Counted from the first letter of the stretch, positions 35,231 through 47,609 are shown. The stretch is 64,000 nucleotides of DNA from Symsagittifera roscoffensis (GCF_963678635.1 NC_087068.1:30444318-30508317); one strand, 5' to 3'. The notes: generated by a model from the letters alone, not told the origin. Program-made: numbers and translations.

Positions 35231-37220
35231 AGATCAATTCCTTGGTAGCTATATGAAAACTCTGATGATCCAGAAAGACATAGATAACATTTTTCAAAGA
35301 AGTTGGATCTAAAAGGCATCTTTTAGCTCTTTTTTTTTGGTGGAGGATCGTATCAGTTAGTTTTTCATTTTTTTAAACAAGAAGGTTGCTATTCGGTCAA
35401 TGAACAAAAACTATAATCAGTCAACTACAAACAATAAGTTTTCAATTACTGGAATATGAAAGGTTGTTATTCAGAAGGTACTTATTAAGAATCTAGTTAA
35501 TGCTAGATTCAAATACCTTCATTTTTTTCAGCCTGCAAGGGTGTTTTCCCTTGCACTAGCATAGCAGTGCATTTATTATTCTCTCCAAGCGTTCTGTACT
35601 AAATTACGACCTCCACTCCGGGCAAAAATCGGTAAATATTTTCCTGCAAGACTTCAAGTCTGGTTGAATTTGTAAATACCCAAGTTACAATCTGAAGACT
35701 TCAAATGAAATCTCTTAATACTATAAGTGATTACTTGAACCAGAAAAGATAAGATAAATTCTAAGTGGATTCAACGGACGTTATTTTATAGCCACATAAA
35801 TCACTCTTTAGATCCCTAAATTTAAAACCAAAATAACTACAACGGTGAGCCAAAATAAATTACCCTATTTAGACTAGACTCGTTAGTACAAGTTAACTTC
35901 CTATAAATTTTGCCAAAACACCCTGTAGCCTTGTAACTTTTTTCATTATTGCAGAGTAATGAATTCATTTCCGGTATTTGTGAAAAAAATCAGCGATCAG
36001 CGTTGAGCTTAAAAAACATTTTCTTAGGCATATTTTGCGCAAAATTGGACCGCTATTTAGAAAAAACTGCAACAACAAGTGTTTGTTTGCAGCGGCCTCA
36101 TTGGCGCCGCTGAAAGCTTTTATGCAATTTACAGGAACGTAACATATTGATTCTTTTTTTTGTTTTCAATTACAGACAACATATTTTCAGAGACTAACTA
36201 TTAAGAAAAAAATCAATCGAAAATTCAGTTTTGTATATTTTGCTAATAATTTTCCGGCTTTCGAAGAATATAGATGGAATAAGGAATAATTGTGCTCATG
36301 TGTTTTTTTTACTATCTAGACGACTGTTCGAATAGCACTAACTATAGTTAATTTTTTAAACCCTCCCAAAGAATGTAAAATCGATGCCCTGAATGTAAAA
36401 TTACGAAAATGTGTTACTTGAAATAATGTTTCGTGTTTAAAAATCATTCAAATTGAATTGATGCAAGCGAATTGATTCATGACTAGTAACAACCGACGCA
36501 AATTATACAAATATACAGTGAGTTTGTATACTTAACTCTTACGCGAACAAGATTTTCAAAAAAAATAAAATTATCAATTTTTTGCAAACAAAAATTCATC
36601 AAATCTAATAAATGGCTGTGGGATCATTCAGGGCTTTGCCATAAAACGAGTAGATTTATTGTGAAAACATTTATCCCGTGGTAGCCATTTCGTATTTTAT
36701 TTTACTTTGCATTCCTTTTTGTAAGATTTGTTTTGTCAAATCAATTACAATTCCGCTTCTCTAAAATTGAAAGCTCCTCTTTATAAACTTTTGCATCATC
36801 TATAAGTTACCTTTCTATCATATTGGCAGTTTGAAGGTAAGTTCACTTTTTAAACAAGCATTTCAATCTAACGTATTCCGAAATAAGGCCATATTTTCAC
36901 CTATATTATCGCTTAAATATTTCTCAAGAGGGAGCGGAAGGAGTCAATTTTTGGTTGTAAGAAAACTAGTAATACAACAACTTGCAACGAAACACAGCTC
37001 GAAAAAAAACGCCTCGCATTAAAAGAGAACTCTCAATATACTCACCGCCGCAGTTGAGCAAAGCTGTTGCGAGCTTGCCAACAGAGGGTAGGACTTTACA
37101 CAAAATCTAGAGCCGGTTATCTTAAACTGCAATTTTTATCGTATAATTTAGTTTTCAAATTTTGCGAGTTGCCGTTTTTCTTAAATTTTTTGTCTTTTGT
37201 TGCGAGTTGTCGCGGTACCT

Positions 37221-37533
37221 AAGAAAGTTAAAGAAAGTCGAAAAACTTCTTAATATTCTCAAGAAAAAATACGTGACTTCAAAAGATACAGATTCAAAAG
37301 GTGTAAAGTGTTGGTTTATGCGTTTATAAGAGGAACGATGAATGTTTTTGTAAATAATTGTCTTCTGCTTCTTACCCACCCGAAAAACTAAAATAAGTTT
37401 TCTTGGTCATCGTTCGTCTTATAAACGCATAAACCAACACTTTTTCACGTTTTGCATCTGTATTTTTAGAAGTCACGTACTTTTTTTTGCTTCAGAATAT
37501 TAAGAAGTTTTTCGACTTCCTCTAACTTTTTTC
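37221..37533. repeat. Hairpin MITE with about 125-bp arms
   Basis: The left arm 37221-37344 and right arm 37407-37533 are near reverse complements (GTGTTGGTTTATGCGTTTAT against ATAAACGCATAAACCAACAC; AAAACTTCTTAATATTCT against AGAATATTAAGAAGTTTT). The loop is about 60 bp. No protein. Confidence 0.75.
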
Positions 37534-37924
37534 GCGCATGAAAGAGTTTGGCTGGAATTATTATCACAATTTGCAATTTATGCTTCTCTATTCTTAAAGA
37601 TTTTTCAGGTCAAGTTAAGACAAAATAAATTGTACTTTCAAACTTTTTGTTTTCCTAATAATGAGCCAAAAATGTAAGAACAGTAGAAAATATATTTAAA
37701 TTTTTCCACTCCTTGGTTTTCATTTTTCTAACAATAAATCTGACAGTTGCAGTTTTCTGATTACTTCAGTTATAGAGCCGACCAAAAAGTGAAGACGATG
37801 ACAATTTCACGTAAGGTAAATCAAGACTTCGTTTGTTTTTGAAAAACACGATCACCATATCACCATATAATCTCTAAATGGAAAAAGAGGACAGCGATTC
37901 AACGATTCAACCATAAAACTAGTT

Positions 37925-38010
37925 AGATAAAACTTTTGTGTATTCGATCCCATGCCATGGCAATGATAGTGTGTGAGGACAAGCTCTCACTTGACCTCCA
38001 GCTTCAGGTG
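37925..38010 (-). repeat. tRNA-like SINE fragment, second type
   Basis: The minus strand reads GGTCAAGTGAGAGCTTGTCC, then a B-box-like GGGATCGAATAC. A related segment on the plus strand at about 46855-46905 reads GGTCAAGTGAGAGCTCACC and ACTATCATAGCATGGC, supporting a dispersed family. Confidence 0.4.
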
Positions 38011-39105
38011 TACCACAACCTGATCAAATTTGGCTGAAAATAGTGGTCACTTAAAAAGTTCTAGACGCAAAAAAAACGGCCTTGAGTAGCAAAAAACAGA
38101 TTCGCTCAGCAAAATAACACTGTCTGGAATGTGGGGAGATAATACAAATGGACTATTCTCGACAGGACTGTTACAGCCTACTGATAGCTTCTCTGCGATT
38201 CGCAGGAACTACAATTTTTATTAATTATTATTATTTTCGTTGGAAAATAAAGAAAACAAGAATATCTGACTATAAATGACAAATATTAAATAAAAAACTT
38301 TCAAAAATCCACAAAAACTTAAATTTTCGGGAGGCTGCAGAACTGTGCTTACATATCAGATTTGAACGCTTGAATTATTGCTTAAAACAATGCTTTTAAG
38401 TCCAAGCGAGTCATGAGTTCTCTAGATAACAGGATACCTTTTTTCAACCTAGCCAATTTCATTCTACGATTATTCCCTTCATCAGTCTGCCCTATATGCA
38501 TCTTCCCGATACCAAAAAATCATAAGCCTATCAAAAAACCATACTCCATGCCGATTTTCTGCATCTTCAAAAATATTTTGAAGGCTGTTTAGTTGCTTAT
38601 TTGAGACGGAATTATAACATTATTATTAACTCATTTCAGATCGATTTCTTAGACTCTTTCAGTTTTCATTTCAGCTTTACGTTCAAACAAATCAATCTTT
38701 AACTTGAGCTTGAAGTTTTAAAAAATATCACATTCGTAGATTTTAAATCTCAATTTGCATAAACGTAACTATTACATCGAAATTTTTTTTACAGTGACCT
38801 TCATCTAAATGGATTAAATTTCTTGGAGTTCATCTCAACTAAATCGGAAAAAAAATGTAGTTAACGACCACAAAATTATTACGAACGAGAAAACAACGAG
38901 AAAAAAAGACAAAACAAAAAATGGAATTAATCACTGAGTTCGAGTTGATGATCTTATAAATTGACAGTGATAGCTCGAGATAACGATATAATTTTCTCTT
39001 TAGAAATCGCACTATATAAGTTTTTCCAGTTTGTTCAGAAGCCAGGCTACTCATGCAAAAATTTAAATGAATTTTATAAATCAACAAGACTTTTTTTTTC
39101 AAAAT

Positions 39106-39476
39106 TAAGATTTTTTTGAGAAAATCATCCCACTTGACCTCATATAAAGCACAAGGTGATAGATTTCGCTCCTAGTATTAAATCAATTAGGGCAATTAAG
39201 CTTCCTTCAATCAATTTGGAACGACTTGTACGTGTTAATAGCGCGAAACTTGTCCCAAATTGGCCAAAATGACAATATTCAAACCCCCATAACTTTACGA
39301 AAATAATCACAGGTGAAATATCTTTTCAAGTTTAAGCTCAAGACAACCATAGCTTTTGAATGATATAAGAAATTTTGTCAAGAATGGTCAGCTAAAAAGT
39401 CCAAACGTATCTGAAGAAACAAAACCACCCCGAGCACAAATATTCCGTTACTTTCGTTACGAAAGTCGGAAAAACA
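39106..39476 (+). repeat. Dispersed repeat family ACTGCTCGTATCAGGGC, copy c (5'-truncated)
   Basis: Matches the internal and 3' part of the copies at 34555 and 39631 (CATATAAAGCACAAGGTGAT, CCCCCATAACTTTACG, TTTCGTTACGAAAGTCGG). About 45 bp around its 3' end reappear inverted at 39822-39868, inside the next copy. Confidence 0.6.
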
Positions 39477-39630
39477 AGTTTAAGTCAAAAACACTGTCAA
39501 AATACTGACGTCAAAATACTACCGTCTGTATATCTTGCTTTCTCTGAGAAATTGAACGAATAGCACGTGATGCCTTCGCTAATCAGCATGATGCAGTTTG
39601 AATTTAAGGCGGCTAATTACCCGGAAAATA

Positions 39631-40198
39631 AACAAGACTGCTCGTATCAGGGCGAAACCCTAAACGTTCCAACGACTGCCTTTTAAAGTCTATGGAGCAG
39701 TAATAAAATGAAAAAATTAAATGTAATAAAAAAAAATCAAAATAAAAAAAAGTGAGATTTTTCGTGAAATATCCCCCCAGACGCCATATTAAGTACAAAG
39801 TGATGGATTTTGCTGTAATGCTGTTTTTGACTTAAACTTGTTTTTCCGACTTTCGTAACGAAAATAACAAATGAATTATAGCATATAATCTTCCTTGAAT
39901 CAATTTGGAACGATTTCTAACACGGATTACCTCTCGCTTACGTGTTAATAGCTCGAAATATATCACGCTTTAATTGTCTCAAATTGGCCGAAATGGCAAT
40001 TTTTAAACCCCCATAACTTTACACAAAATGATCACAGGTGAAATATCTTTTCAAATTTAAGCTCAGGACAACAATAGCTTTCGAATGATATAAAAGAATT
40101 CAGTCAAAAATGGCTAGTTAAAGTCGAAATTTGTCTGAAGAAAAACAAACCACATCGAGCACATATATTTCGTTACTTTCGTTACGAAAGTCGGAACA
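39631..40198 (+). repeat. Dispersed repeat family ACTGCTCGTATCAGGGC, copy d
   Basis: Starts AACAAGACTGCTCGTATCAG and ends GTTACGAAAGTCGGAACA. An inverted piece of the family 3' end lies inside it (39822-39868), suggesting nested insertion or template switching. Confidence 0.6.
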
Positions 40199-40563
40199 AA
40201 AAGATGGGAATGAAACGCTTGTAATTTGACTGTATGTATAATTCTAGCTAATATTTTGCACCTAATGCATTGGCTTCGTTAGATTCGACTAGGTCCCTGC
40301 GGAAAAACAAAATTTTTGGATCTACTTAACAATCCCCCCCCACTCTATTGTATCTACTAAAGAATCTCCACCACTGTAAATAAAAACAGTAAATTCGCAC
40401 TAGAGCTTTGTATGTAAATTCGAATTTTGCTGCATTCTGATTGGTCAAAAATTCGCTGCAAATAATCAACTTAACAATTCAATCTACCCCCTTCTTGAAA
40501 GTGGGAATTTTCTGACAAGTTTGATATAGCCAAAAACAAATGAAAAAGTAGACCATGTAGCTT

Positions 40564-40832
40564 CAGGACAGATCTAGGATTTTCTCGAGGGCGGGGGGGG
40601 GGGTCGGATTTTCAAAAAAAATTCAAAAATTTTGTCGATTTTTTTCTAGGTCAACCAAATTGGTTTTCCAAGCGAGCTCTCCCAAAGCATTAAAAAGACC
40701 CTGTTTTGGGGTCAAATTAAACAAAAATAAGCAAAAAAGGAATTTAAGGCACTTTTTGGAAACTGTTGACCAAAAAATTGCACTTTTTGCGCGTCCGCCC
40801 CTCCCCCTTCCCTCCCCTTAAATCTGCCCCTG
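40564..40832. repeat. Small TIR DNA element (CAGG...CCTG ends)
   Basis: Left end CAGGACAGATCTAGGATTTT; right end TTAAATCTGCCCCTG, whose complement CAGGGGCAGATTTAA matches the left end imperfectly. A G run lies at 40592-40603 and a C-rich stretch near the right end. Non-coding. Confidence 0.5.
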
Positions 40833-41264
40833 GGCAACCTCATTCTTCCAACTCACTTCCTCACTTCCATCAAGGAAAAATTATGGGAAAGAATTGGCGA
40901 GACCAATTTTTTCAAACCTTTATAGGATGATCTCTGAAAAGCAGCCCTAATATTCTAAAATTTGTGGAGGCAACATCAAACCCAATCGCATAAATTTCAG
41001 TGCAATTATCGAGAGAGTGAAACCTTTTTGTTAATTTTTTTGTAAGCGATTCTACTTTGAAATGTTCTCTCGAATAATTATGTCTTTTCAAATTCTGTTT
41101 AATTTATCAAATTACTGAAGATTAACACTTACACGAGAGTCGACAATTATTTTTGGCGGTGGTGTAATAGATTTCAAGACCAAAACTACGGTTTGCCGTC
41201 CTGTTTTGTTTCGGTATTTTAAGGTATTTTGGAATGGAATCACTTCGATTTTATGCTGTATTGA

Positions 41265-41310
41265 TCTTTTGATCTCTGACTCGACGTAAGTGCCTTATCT
41301 ACTGGGCTAT
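41265..41310 (-). repeat. Possible tRNA-like SINE piece
   Basis: The minus strand reads TAGCCCAGTAGATAAGGCAC followed by GTCGAGTCAGAGATC, resembling D-arm and T-arm promoter boxes. It is too short and unpaired to be a tRNA gene. Confidence 0.3.
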
Positions 41311-42604
41311 AACGACTCCAAGCTACAAAATTTTGAAATAATTGAGATACATAGCTGCAATTTTTTGGTGTTTTGGACAAAATTAAGGCTTCTATATCTG
41401 TATGGGAAATTTTTTTGCGGTTTTATTCGAAGAGATGGGACAAGTTTTTACCTGATTAAGGTAGATGAGTTGGTACAAAGAGTAGATTGAATTTGAATTG
41501 GGCATAAAGTAGATCGGCTTATGGTCGATTGGAACAGAGGAAAGGCTAATTTAGGGTAGAATAGCATTGGTTGATTGAAACAGGGCAGATTGTCAAAGAA
41601 CCATTTTCTCGACAAAGAAGAGCAGTTTTTGTTTCAAATCTAAGTTTTTGATAACTTCTTCTTATGTCGACCAAATTGATTTTCTGATCTTTGTCAAAAC
41701 AATGTAGAGGCTATTTTCTGGTTAAAATTTTCAAATAAAAAAAATGAAAAAAAGTCAAAAATTAAGTTGTCTGATACCTTTATTAAATTTCAATGGGGGT
41801 TGCAAGACAAAAAAAACACTTTTACTAACAGCGATGAAAATTTAAATTATTTTTAGGCAATTAATTCAAAATCAAGTTTCAACGAAAAACAATAGAATTA
41901 GTAAAACGAGTGCGAACAGTTTTTAAATTTTTCTTGGAAAAAGACTTCAGTAAATTTTAGAACGAGCAAAACAAGGACAGGAAACGTCAAATTTGCTCTC
42001 TTAGAAAATTGGCAAAAATCAACTTGTACAAAATGATTCACAAAAACCTTGAAAAAAAAAAGAGAAAGGACAGGCTTCATACGCCTCGAACAAATCAATT
42101 TAGTTGAGGGTCCACGGCATCTGTGGTACAAAAAAAACATCTTAACTCCTTCTGAGTTTAGTCTTTCGAAAAAAAACAAATTGCCTGCGGCGTTAAAAAA
42201 TCGGTTAACTTTAGAAATTTTGCTGTTTTGGAAGAACTTCGGATTAAGATTAAAAGACAGAACGTTCTTCTGCAAATCCACCAGTCACAAATGAACGTAA
42301 CAAGTAACTTATTTCATTGTGCAGGCATTTATCGTAAAAAGTACTCATTTTCGTTTTCTTTTTGCTATATTGGCACTAAAAAAAGTTATGCTTTTCAAGT
42401 GCATACTGTAATGAGTAAAACAATTTCTAAGACTTAATTCAATCAAATACAAATAAGACAAAGCAGTACTTCGTATTTGTAGTTCAAAATAGTAAATAAA
42501 TTTTAATTTGAAATATTAACTGCACGTCAATTAATACAATTTCTAGAAATAAAATATTACAAATTGATATTAAAATACTTAGACTATGAAGTTATCGCTC
42601 AGTC

Positions 42605-45600
42605 TCAGCTGCTGATATCTTCAAGAATTTGCACATTTTGGTTTTCAGTTTTTTCTGCCGAGTCCGCCGAACTCGCCGCATTTACCATCATATCTCGTTT
42701 TCGCCTGATCATAGTCACTCCTTCTCGAATAGTTAGCAGAACTTGTTCAACTCGATCGTCGTTTGCGACTTTTCGGTTAAAACGATGCAAAGCGTTTCGT
42801 CTTTCATCGTTTTCATCGTAAAGCAACGCACAAGCTGAGTTGTCAGCGAGAATCGAACCTCCGTCGGCTAGAAGCTCGCCGTCCATCGCAATTTGATAGT
42901 AGGTCTCATAGTTATCCTTATCAGCATCCAAGAAAATGAGATCAAACTTTTCACCTTTGGCGGCCATGTTTTTCATCGTCTGATTGGCGCAGCCGACTTT
43001 CAAAGTGATTCGACGTCCAACTACATTGTCAATTTTATCAAAAATGGTTTGAGCGACTTTAGCTATCTTTTCGTCGAATTCCAGAGTCACAACTTCCGCA
43101 CCAGTTTCGGCAAATGAGATTGCGCTCATTCCAGTGAACGTTCCAACGTCCAGAACACGCTTGCAGTTCGAGATGCTAGCAATCATCTTCAGAAACTGAG
43201 ACTCCAAAGCGCCGACCATGCAAGGCAGGAACAACGATTCTTTGTCAGTTATTTGGGCTGCGATCCGCAGATTGTCGGAACAACTTGTCGTCTGGTTCAA
43301 AGCATACTTTTCGGCAGTGTCGTCGGCAAACAGATGGAAATAAGGAAAAGACGGAGGAGTATTTTCCTCCAAAAACGAAGGACCATATTCGGAAGATGAC
43401 TCATGAAATTGTTCGTTGATAGCCTTTGAAGAATTCTTGTGTCGCTTAGTTTGCATCTGAGCAATCCACTCTTGGTAAGAGCTTGGCTGACTTGACTTCT
43501 GGTTGTTTTGTTCAACAGCTGGCTTCCGTTCCGGCTGTGGCGCGGGTTTCTTTCCAGTGTTTTTGGTGGGTTTGATTTCAACCTGAAGATCTCCAGGTTG
43601 AATAACAGTACTCGGATCCTGGAGTCCCACGTCATGGCAGTGCATTTCAACTCCGAACCCATTTCTGACGAATCTTGGCTTGTTATTCTGGTCCACCCCT
43701 GTTATGAACTCTTTGTACGCTTGAAGCGATCTGTGCAGACACTCCTCGTCAACTGTTGTTATGTATCCACACTTTCCAATTTCGCCCTTGGGCACAGGAG
43801 CTGCCAAGTTTCCTCCCCTCTTGGCCGTCATTTTCAGCTGAGAAGCCCAAATGATGTCCACCTTGTCCATGATGGGATGGTACAGAGTTAGTTCCAAGTC
43901 ACTGATCAGATTCAAAATCCGCATCAGATCAGAATCTGAAATCCACGGTCTGTGCTCACCGTCCATTTCCTGACACTCATCGTGGTATCGGGCCAAGAAA
44001 GCACCGAAACCCATGCAAGTGGCGACAGCATGGCCATGCAACATACCAGCCGGAAGTTCATACCCCGGTGACCATGTATGCCCATAGGCATGAGGCCTTG
44101 CCTGGTGGGTTTCCCACAAGTTACCGTACTCTGAGCGTACATAGCCCTCCATTGCCCGACCAACAATTTCATCACAGGTGTCTTGGAACTCATGCTCGTC
44201 GGCAAACCCATGCTTTTCGAGATCTGCTTCGAGTTTGGTCCTCGAGTACTCATTTGAAGTCATTTCAGTTCCAAACTTTGTTTTCACTAGGATGTTACCC
44301 GCTTTTTCAAGCAGCTCAAACGCGCGAACGTCTTTTACACAGGCCATTTTTACTATCTCAGCAATGCCATGTCGAGCCCACCCAGTCTTTAGACTCTTCC
44401 AGAACATTCTGTCAGTCAAAGTCAGAACGGGAGGGTGGTATGCTCCGTACAGATTCTTGTATCCAAATCCATCGCAGCAGGTTCGAGGGCTAGGTCCGGC
44501 GTCAATTCCAGAAACTATTGATGTTGCCAGCATGACGTATGGGGTATTTCGATGGTACAAAGAGCATGCAAGACCAGCTGTATCTGAGATCACACCTCCT
44601 CCAACGACAAGTACAGGTTGGTTCCGGCTGACATTGTTGTGCTTGAGAGCAATCAGCATTTTCTGGACAGTTGACATGTCTTTGTGGATTTCGTCGCCGC
44701 CAAAAACGAGAATAGTAGCATCGATATTGAAGTGCGCGAAGTAGTTTCGGATCGTATCCGAGTACCCGTTGTCGTCAACTCGTTCGTCCACGATCACTAC
44801 GACTCTTCCGAGGGGACGATACACGTCGGCAAGCAGATGGTTTGTTTTTGGATCCAGAACATTTCTGGTGATTTTGATCGTAGTAGTCAAGACGGTATCC
44901 ATGACGGCTTCAATAGTCTGAGCGTCTGACGAGGCAAAGGTCCGCCCATCGCAACGTCGGTAGATTGAGGTTGGAAAAATTGAATGTGGGTCCGCTTTTT
45001 CCAGTTTACCCTGAAGTGCTTTGTATCCAAAAAGCGCTGGCTCACTGTGAGATGCGATCCAAGTCTTGAATTGAGTTTTCAGCACGCTTTTCGCGAACTC
45101 ATTATCACTTCGGTATAACCCGCTTACGAATGAGGCAAACACGAAGACCCAGTTTGAGTTACTTTTCTGTCGAAAAGAAGAGTCGCAAATGACTATTTGG
45201 GTTGATAGTTGAGACAGAAGTTGCAATACTTGACCAATAGGCAGGTTTAAGAAGTATTTCAGCTTCTTCAACTGGGCGACCAAGTCAAGGCCTCGAGATG
45301 GTTCATCATTGATGGATTCTCGAGTCACGACGATCTCGCAAAACTGCTCGGAGAAAGGATCGATCATTGACATCAGTGAAAGAAAGTTGATCACATCTTT
45401 GTCAGCGAAAAGCTTGAACAGGAAAGACTTCAGCGTGTTCACATAGACATTTTCCGACTGCATTGGCGGGGTGAAATGATGAACTTCATCTATAGACAAC
45501 ACTTCAGGCTGCCAGATTTGTTCATCCGTGCATCGCTTCGATTTGTCAATTACAGCGAAGCTCTGGCCTCCGTTCCACCTCAAAGTTTCCGGCTTCGAGA

Positions 45601-45811
45601 ACACTTCGCTACTTTTGGCCACATTTTTGCTATGGCCCATCAAGGAAGGAAACAAGTCCACTTCATGGCCTATGGCTTGAACGAATGCCCTAAAACGGAG
45701 CCAAAAAGCGTCTTTTTCGAGATTTGAGATCTTGTAGTAGGCTATTCTTGTTGGCCCAGAAGTATTTGCAGCCAAACTAGCGGATCCTTTTTGCGCAGAA
45801 TCGATCGTCAT
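42605..45811 (-). CDS. Fused demethyl-4-deoxygadusol synthase / O-methyltransferase (mycosporine pathway)
   Basis: An intronless 1068-residue protein. I start at the ATG at 45811. The frame stays open three codons upstream only from a GTG. Residues about 305-705 are a sugar-phosphate cyclase of the dehydroquinate-synthase fold: NAD site LVVGGGVISD (402-411), the DDGS-type signature GPSPRTCCDGFGYKNLYGAY, and metal ligands in GIAEIVKMA (E485), HAYGHTW (H578) and LHGHAVA (H592). This enzyme turns sedoheptulose 7-phosphate into demethyl-4-deoxygadusol. Residues about 853-1037 are a class I, metal-dependent O-methyltransferase: SAM site VLDVGTFTGMSAISFAE, FLDADKDNY and LADNSA, giving 4-deoxygadusol. 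A low-complexity linker (about 740-840, Lys/Gln/Ser/Pro) joins them. Residues 1-300 are an extra N-terminal region I do not recognise. DDGS/O-MT fusions are known in some cnidarians. It faces a MysC-type ligase gene 5.2 kb away. Confidence 0.92.
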   Translation of the reverse strand: MTIDSAQKGSASLAANTSGPTRIAYYKISNLEKDAFWLRFRAFVQAIGHEVDLFPSLMGHSKNVAKSSEVFSKPETLRWNGGQSFAVIDKSKRCTDEQIWQPEVLSIDEVHHFTPPMQSENVYVNTLKSFLFKLFADKDVINFLSLMSMIDPFSEQFCEIVVTRESINDEPSRGLDLVAQLKKLKYFLNLPIGQVLQLLSQLSTQIVICDSSFRQKSNSNWVFVFASFVSGLYRSDNEFAKSVLKTQFKTWIASHSEPALFGYKALQGKLEKADPHSIFPTSIYRRCDGRTFASSDAQTIEAVMDTVLTTTIKITRNVLDPKTNHLLADVYRPLGRVVVIVDERVDDNGYSDTIRNYFAHFNIDATILVFGGDEIHKDMSTVQKMLIALKHNNVSRNQPVLVVGGGVISDTAGLACSLYHRNTPYVMLATSIVSGIDAGPSPRTCCDGFGYKNLYGAYHPPVLTLTDRMFWKSLKTGWARHGIAEIVKMACVKDVRAFELLEKAGNILVKTKFGTEMTSNEYSRTKLEADLEKHGFADEHEFQDTCDEIVGRAMEGYVRSEYGNLWETHQARPHAYGHTWSPGYELPAGMLHGHAVATCMGFGAFLARYHDECQEMDGEHRPWISDSDLMRILNLISDLELTLYHPIMDKVDIIWASQLKMTAKRGGNLAAPVPKGEIGKCGYITTVDEECLHRSLQAYKEFITGVDQNNKPRFVRNGFGVEMHCHDVGLQDPSTVIQPGDLQVEIKPTKNTGKKPAPQPERKPAVEQNNQKSSQPSSYQEWIAQMQTKRHKNSSKAINEQFHESSSEYGPSFLEENTPPSFPYFHLFADDTAEKYALNQTTSCSDNLRIAAQITDKESLFLPCMVGALESQFLKMIASISNCKRVLDVGTFTGMSAISFAETGAEVVTLEFDEKIAKVAQTIFDKIDNVVGRRITLKVGCANQTMKNMAAKGEKFDLIFLDADKDNYETYYQIAMDGELLADGGSILADNSACALLYDENDERRNALHRFNRKVANDDRVEQVLLTIREGVTMIRRKRDMMVNAASSADSAEKTENQNVQILEDISS

Positions 45812-47609
45812 TTTAATCACTTCGAGAAATTTGGAAACTTTTTATTTGCGATTTAGTTTGAAAACCGAAGTTTGAATTTCAGGCGACTTGGCGAGAAGCG
45901 AGCTTTTGGCGGACTAATTTTAAGCTCACCTCGGATGATAAGATTACGGTTCCAGATAATCGAATTTCGATCAAAGGTCAATTGATGTCGTTTAAGTTGT
46001 AATTTCAAGTATTTGAGATAGCGTGAAAAGTCAATTAAGGCCCGATTAAAGAGTATAATTGCAAAATTTCCATCAGTTGCTTAGACGATGTCTCTGAATG
46101 ACCTGTATGAGATAAGAGTTATCTTATGCAACCAAGGTGGACTGAGTTTGTTTCACAATCTTTCGATGACATCAAGGTCAGACAGTGAGATGAACAAACT
46201 ACGGGCATTTCAAATTGGAATGCCAGGAATGTGAACTTAAAATAAGTTACCAAAACTGTCGATCTTCGCGTCATTGGACTAGAGTCTGAACAAATCAGCA
46301 CACCCTGATTGATAAGCCCAAACAAACTTTCAATTTCATCGCAAATTTGTTGAGCCCAAAAAGTTCAAACCAAAATACTTTTTTGAAATTTTTTATTGCA
46401 CATCAAAGAGTCCGATACTGAGAAACACTCTTTGGAATTTCAAAAAACAAGTCACGCCATAACTCCTATCTTGCTCTGTGAGTTCATAAGATACTAATCC
46501 AAACCAACCGCTTATGTTTGGTAAGAAAAGTTGCATCCAGGTCAATTTTAAATCTATTAAGTTTTTTTCTCAGGTAACACAAAATGGCCCTTTCTGGTAC
46601 GACGATGGCCATTTTGTTTGCAATTTGAAAAATATCAAAAAGTTCATGAGAGAATTCATTAGTTGATTGAAATTTCTGGGATTCGCTAAGGATCTATGAA
46701 AAGCATTGAAACTTGTAGGAATAGCCCGTTTCTATTATTTTCCAAGGCCAGTTTTGTCTCCCCATAGTTTCTAAGACCATTTTTTGCGTCCGAACTTTGA
46801 CGCGGTACCATATTTGAAGTCGAAATTGATTAGCCTATAGTAGACCTGAAACTAATGGTCAAGTGAGAGCTCACCTTCACAAACTATCATAGCATGGCAG
46901 AAAATTAAATACAAAATTTGACAATCTCACAGTAGCTGCCATACAACTATGATACAACATACAAAATTAATCCAAAAACTTAAAGAAATTAGTCAATTCA
47001 TGCATAATTTATTCGTTTTCTTGGTATTTTTTGACGATTCTAATAATTGTTTTATCAATTAGCCCGTATAAACCAAAATAAGTCAATATTTTCCGGTTTT
47101 CTGCTCTTGGACCCATTCTGCACTTGGACCATTCTGCTTATTGCTCCGCCTCCGCTATGAGCATATGCTTGGTTTTCAAGCAAAACTGATCAGCAATTCT
47201 GTTCTACAGAGTCAAATGTAGGCTCCGATCTTCCAGTTTGCTTTTCAAAATAAACACAGGGACCACATTTTCTACTATTTTCATCGCAGGGTTTTCACTC
47301 TGTTTATTAGTGAATTGTTTCAATGGCAGCTGCAAGATTTCACTTAAGCGATTTCCTCTAGCCGAGAAAGCAATATGTGTGAGGGAAATCGCTTCAGAGC
47401 AGGAATTGTTGCAGAAAAACATTGAGTTTCAAAACATCAATTTGTCTGCAATTTATTTTTGTGCATAAACAATTTGAAAATAATTCTTTTTGCCTAATTT
47501 CAACGGCAAAAATCTTTCTATCGATTTTATTGTTAATTGTTGCTGCGAACGAAGGTTTTACCATTGGTTTTTTCGTTTATGTCTGGTAGTAAGCCATCAA
47601 AGATTGTAG

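Larger units (their letters stand above)
32376..42604. other. 10-kb gene-free, repeat-rich intergenic region
   Basis: No open frame here shows protein-like composition or splice context. What can be named is listed separately: tRNA-like SINE pieces, the ACTGCTCGTATCAGGGC repeat family, a 130-bp-arm hairpin, a GC-ended DNA transposon and a degenerate minisatellite. The rest is AT-rich DNA. Confidence 0.5.

Noticed and set aside
41265-41310. tRNA gene
   Set aside because: Promoter-box-like segments are present, but acceptor and anticodon stems cannot be paired. Better explained as SINE debris.
33110-42500. Various 60-130-codon ORFs in the 32.4-42.6 kb region
   Set aside because: They are Lys/Asn/Phe-rich translations of AT-rich DNA, many lying within identified repeats, with no signals or domains.
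43508-44744. Several plus-strand ORFs of 109-188 codons opposite the DDGS/O-MT fusion
   Set aside because: They are antisense shadows of a strongly coding, GC-richer minus-strand frame and show no protein signatures.
42605-45811. 2-epi-5-epi-valiolone synthase (gadusol pathway) as the identity of the cyclase
   Set aside because: The GPSPRTCCDGFGYKNLYGAY signature and the fused class I O-MT point to DDGS. The vertebrate EEVS route uses a different partner enzyme (MT-Ox).
47204-47468. Overlapping ORFs on both strands near 47.2-47.5 kb
   Set aside because: Each is about 70-76 codons with mixed composition and no recognisable motif or splice sites. Could be an old transposon fragment, but I cannot support it.
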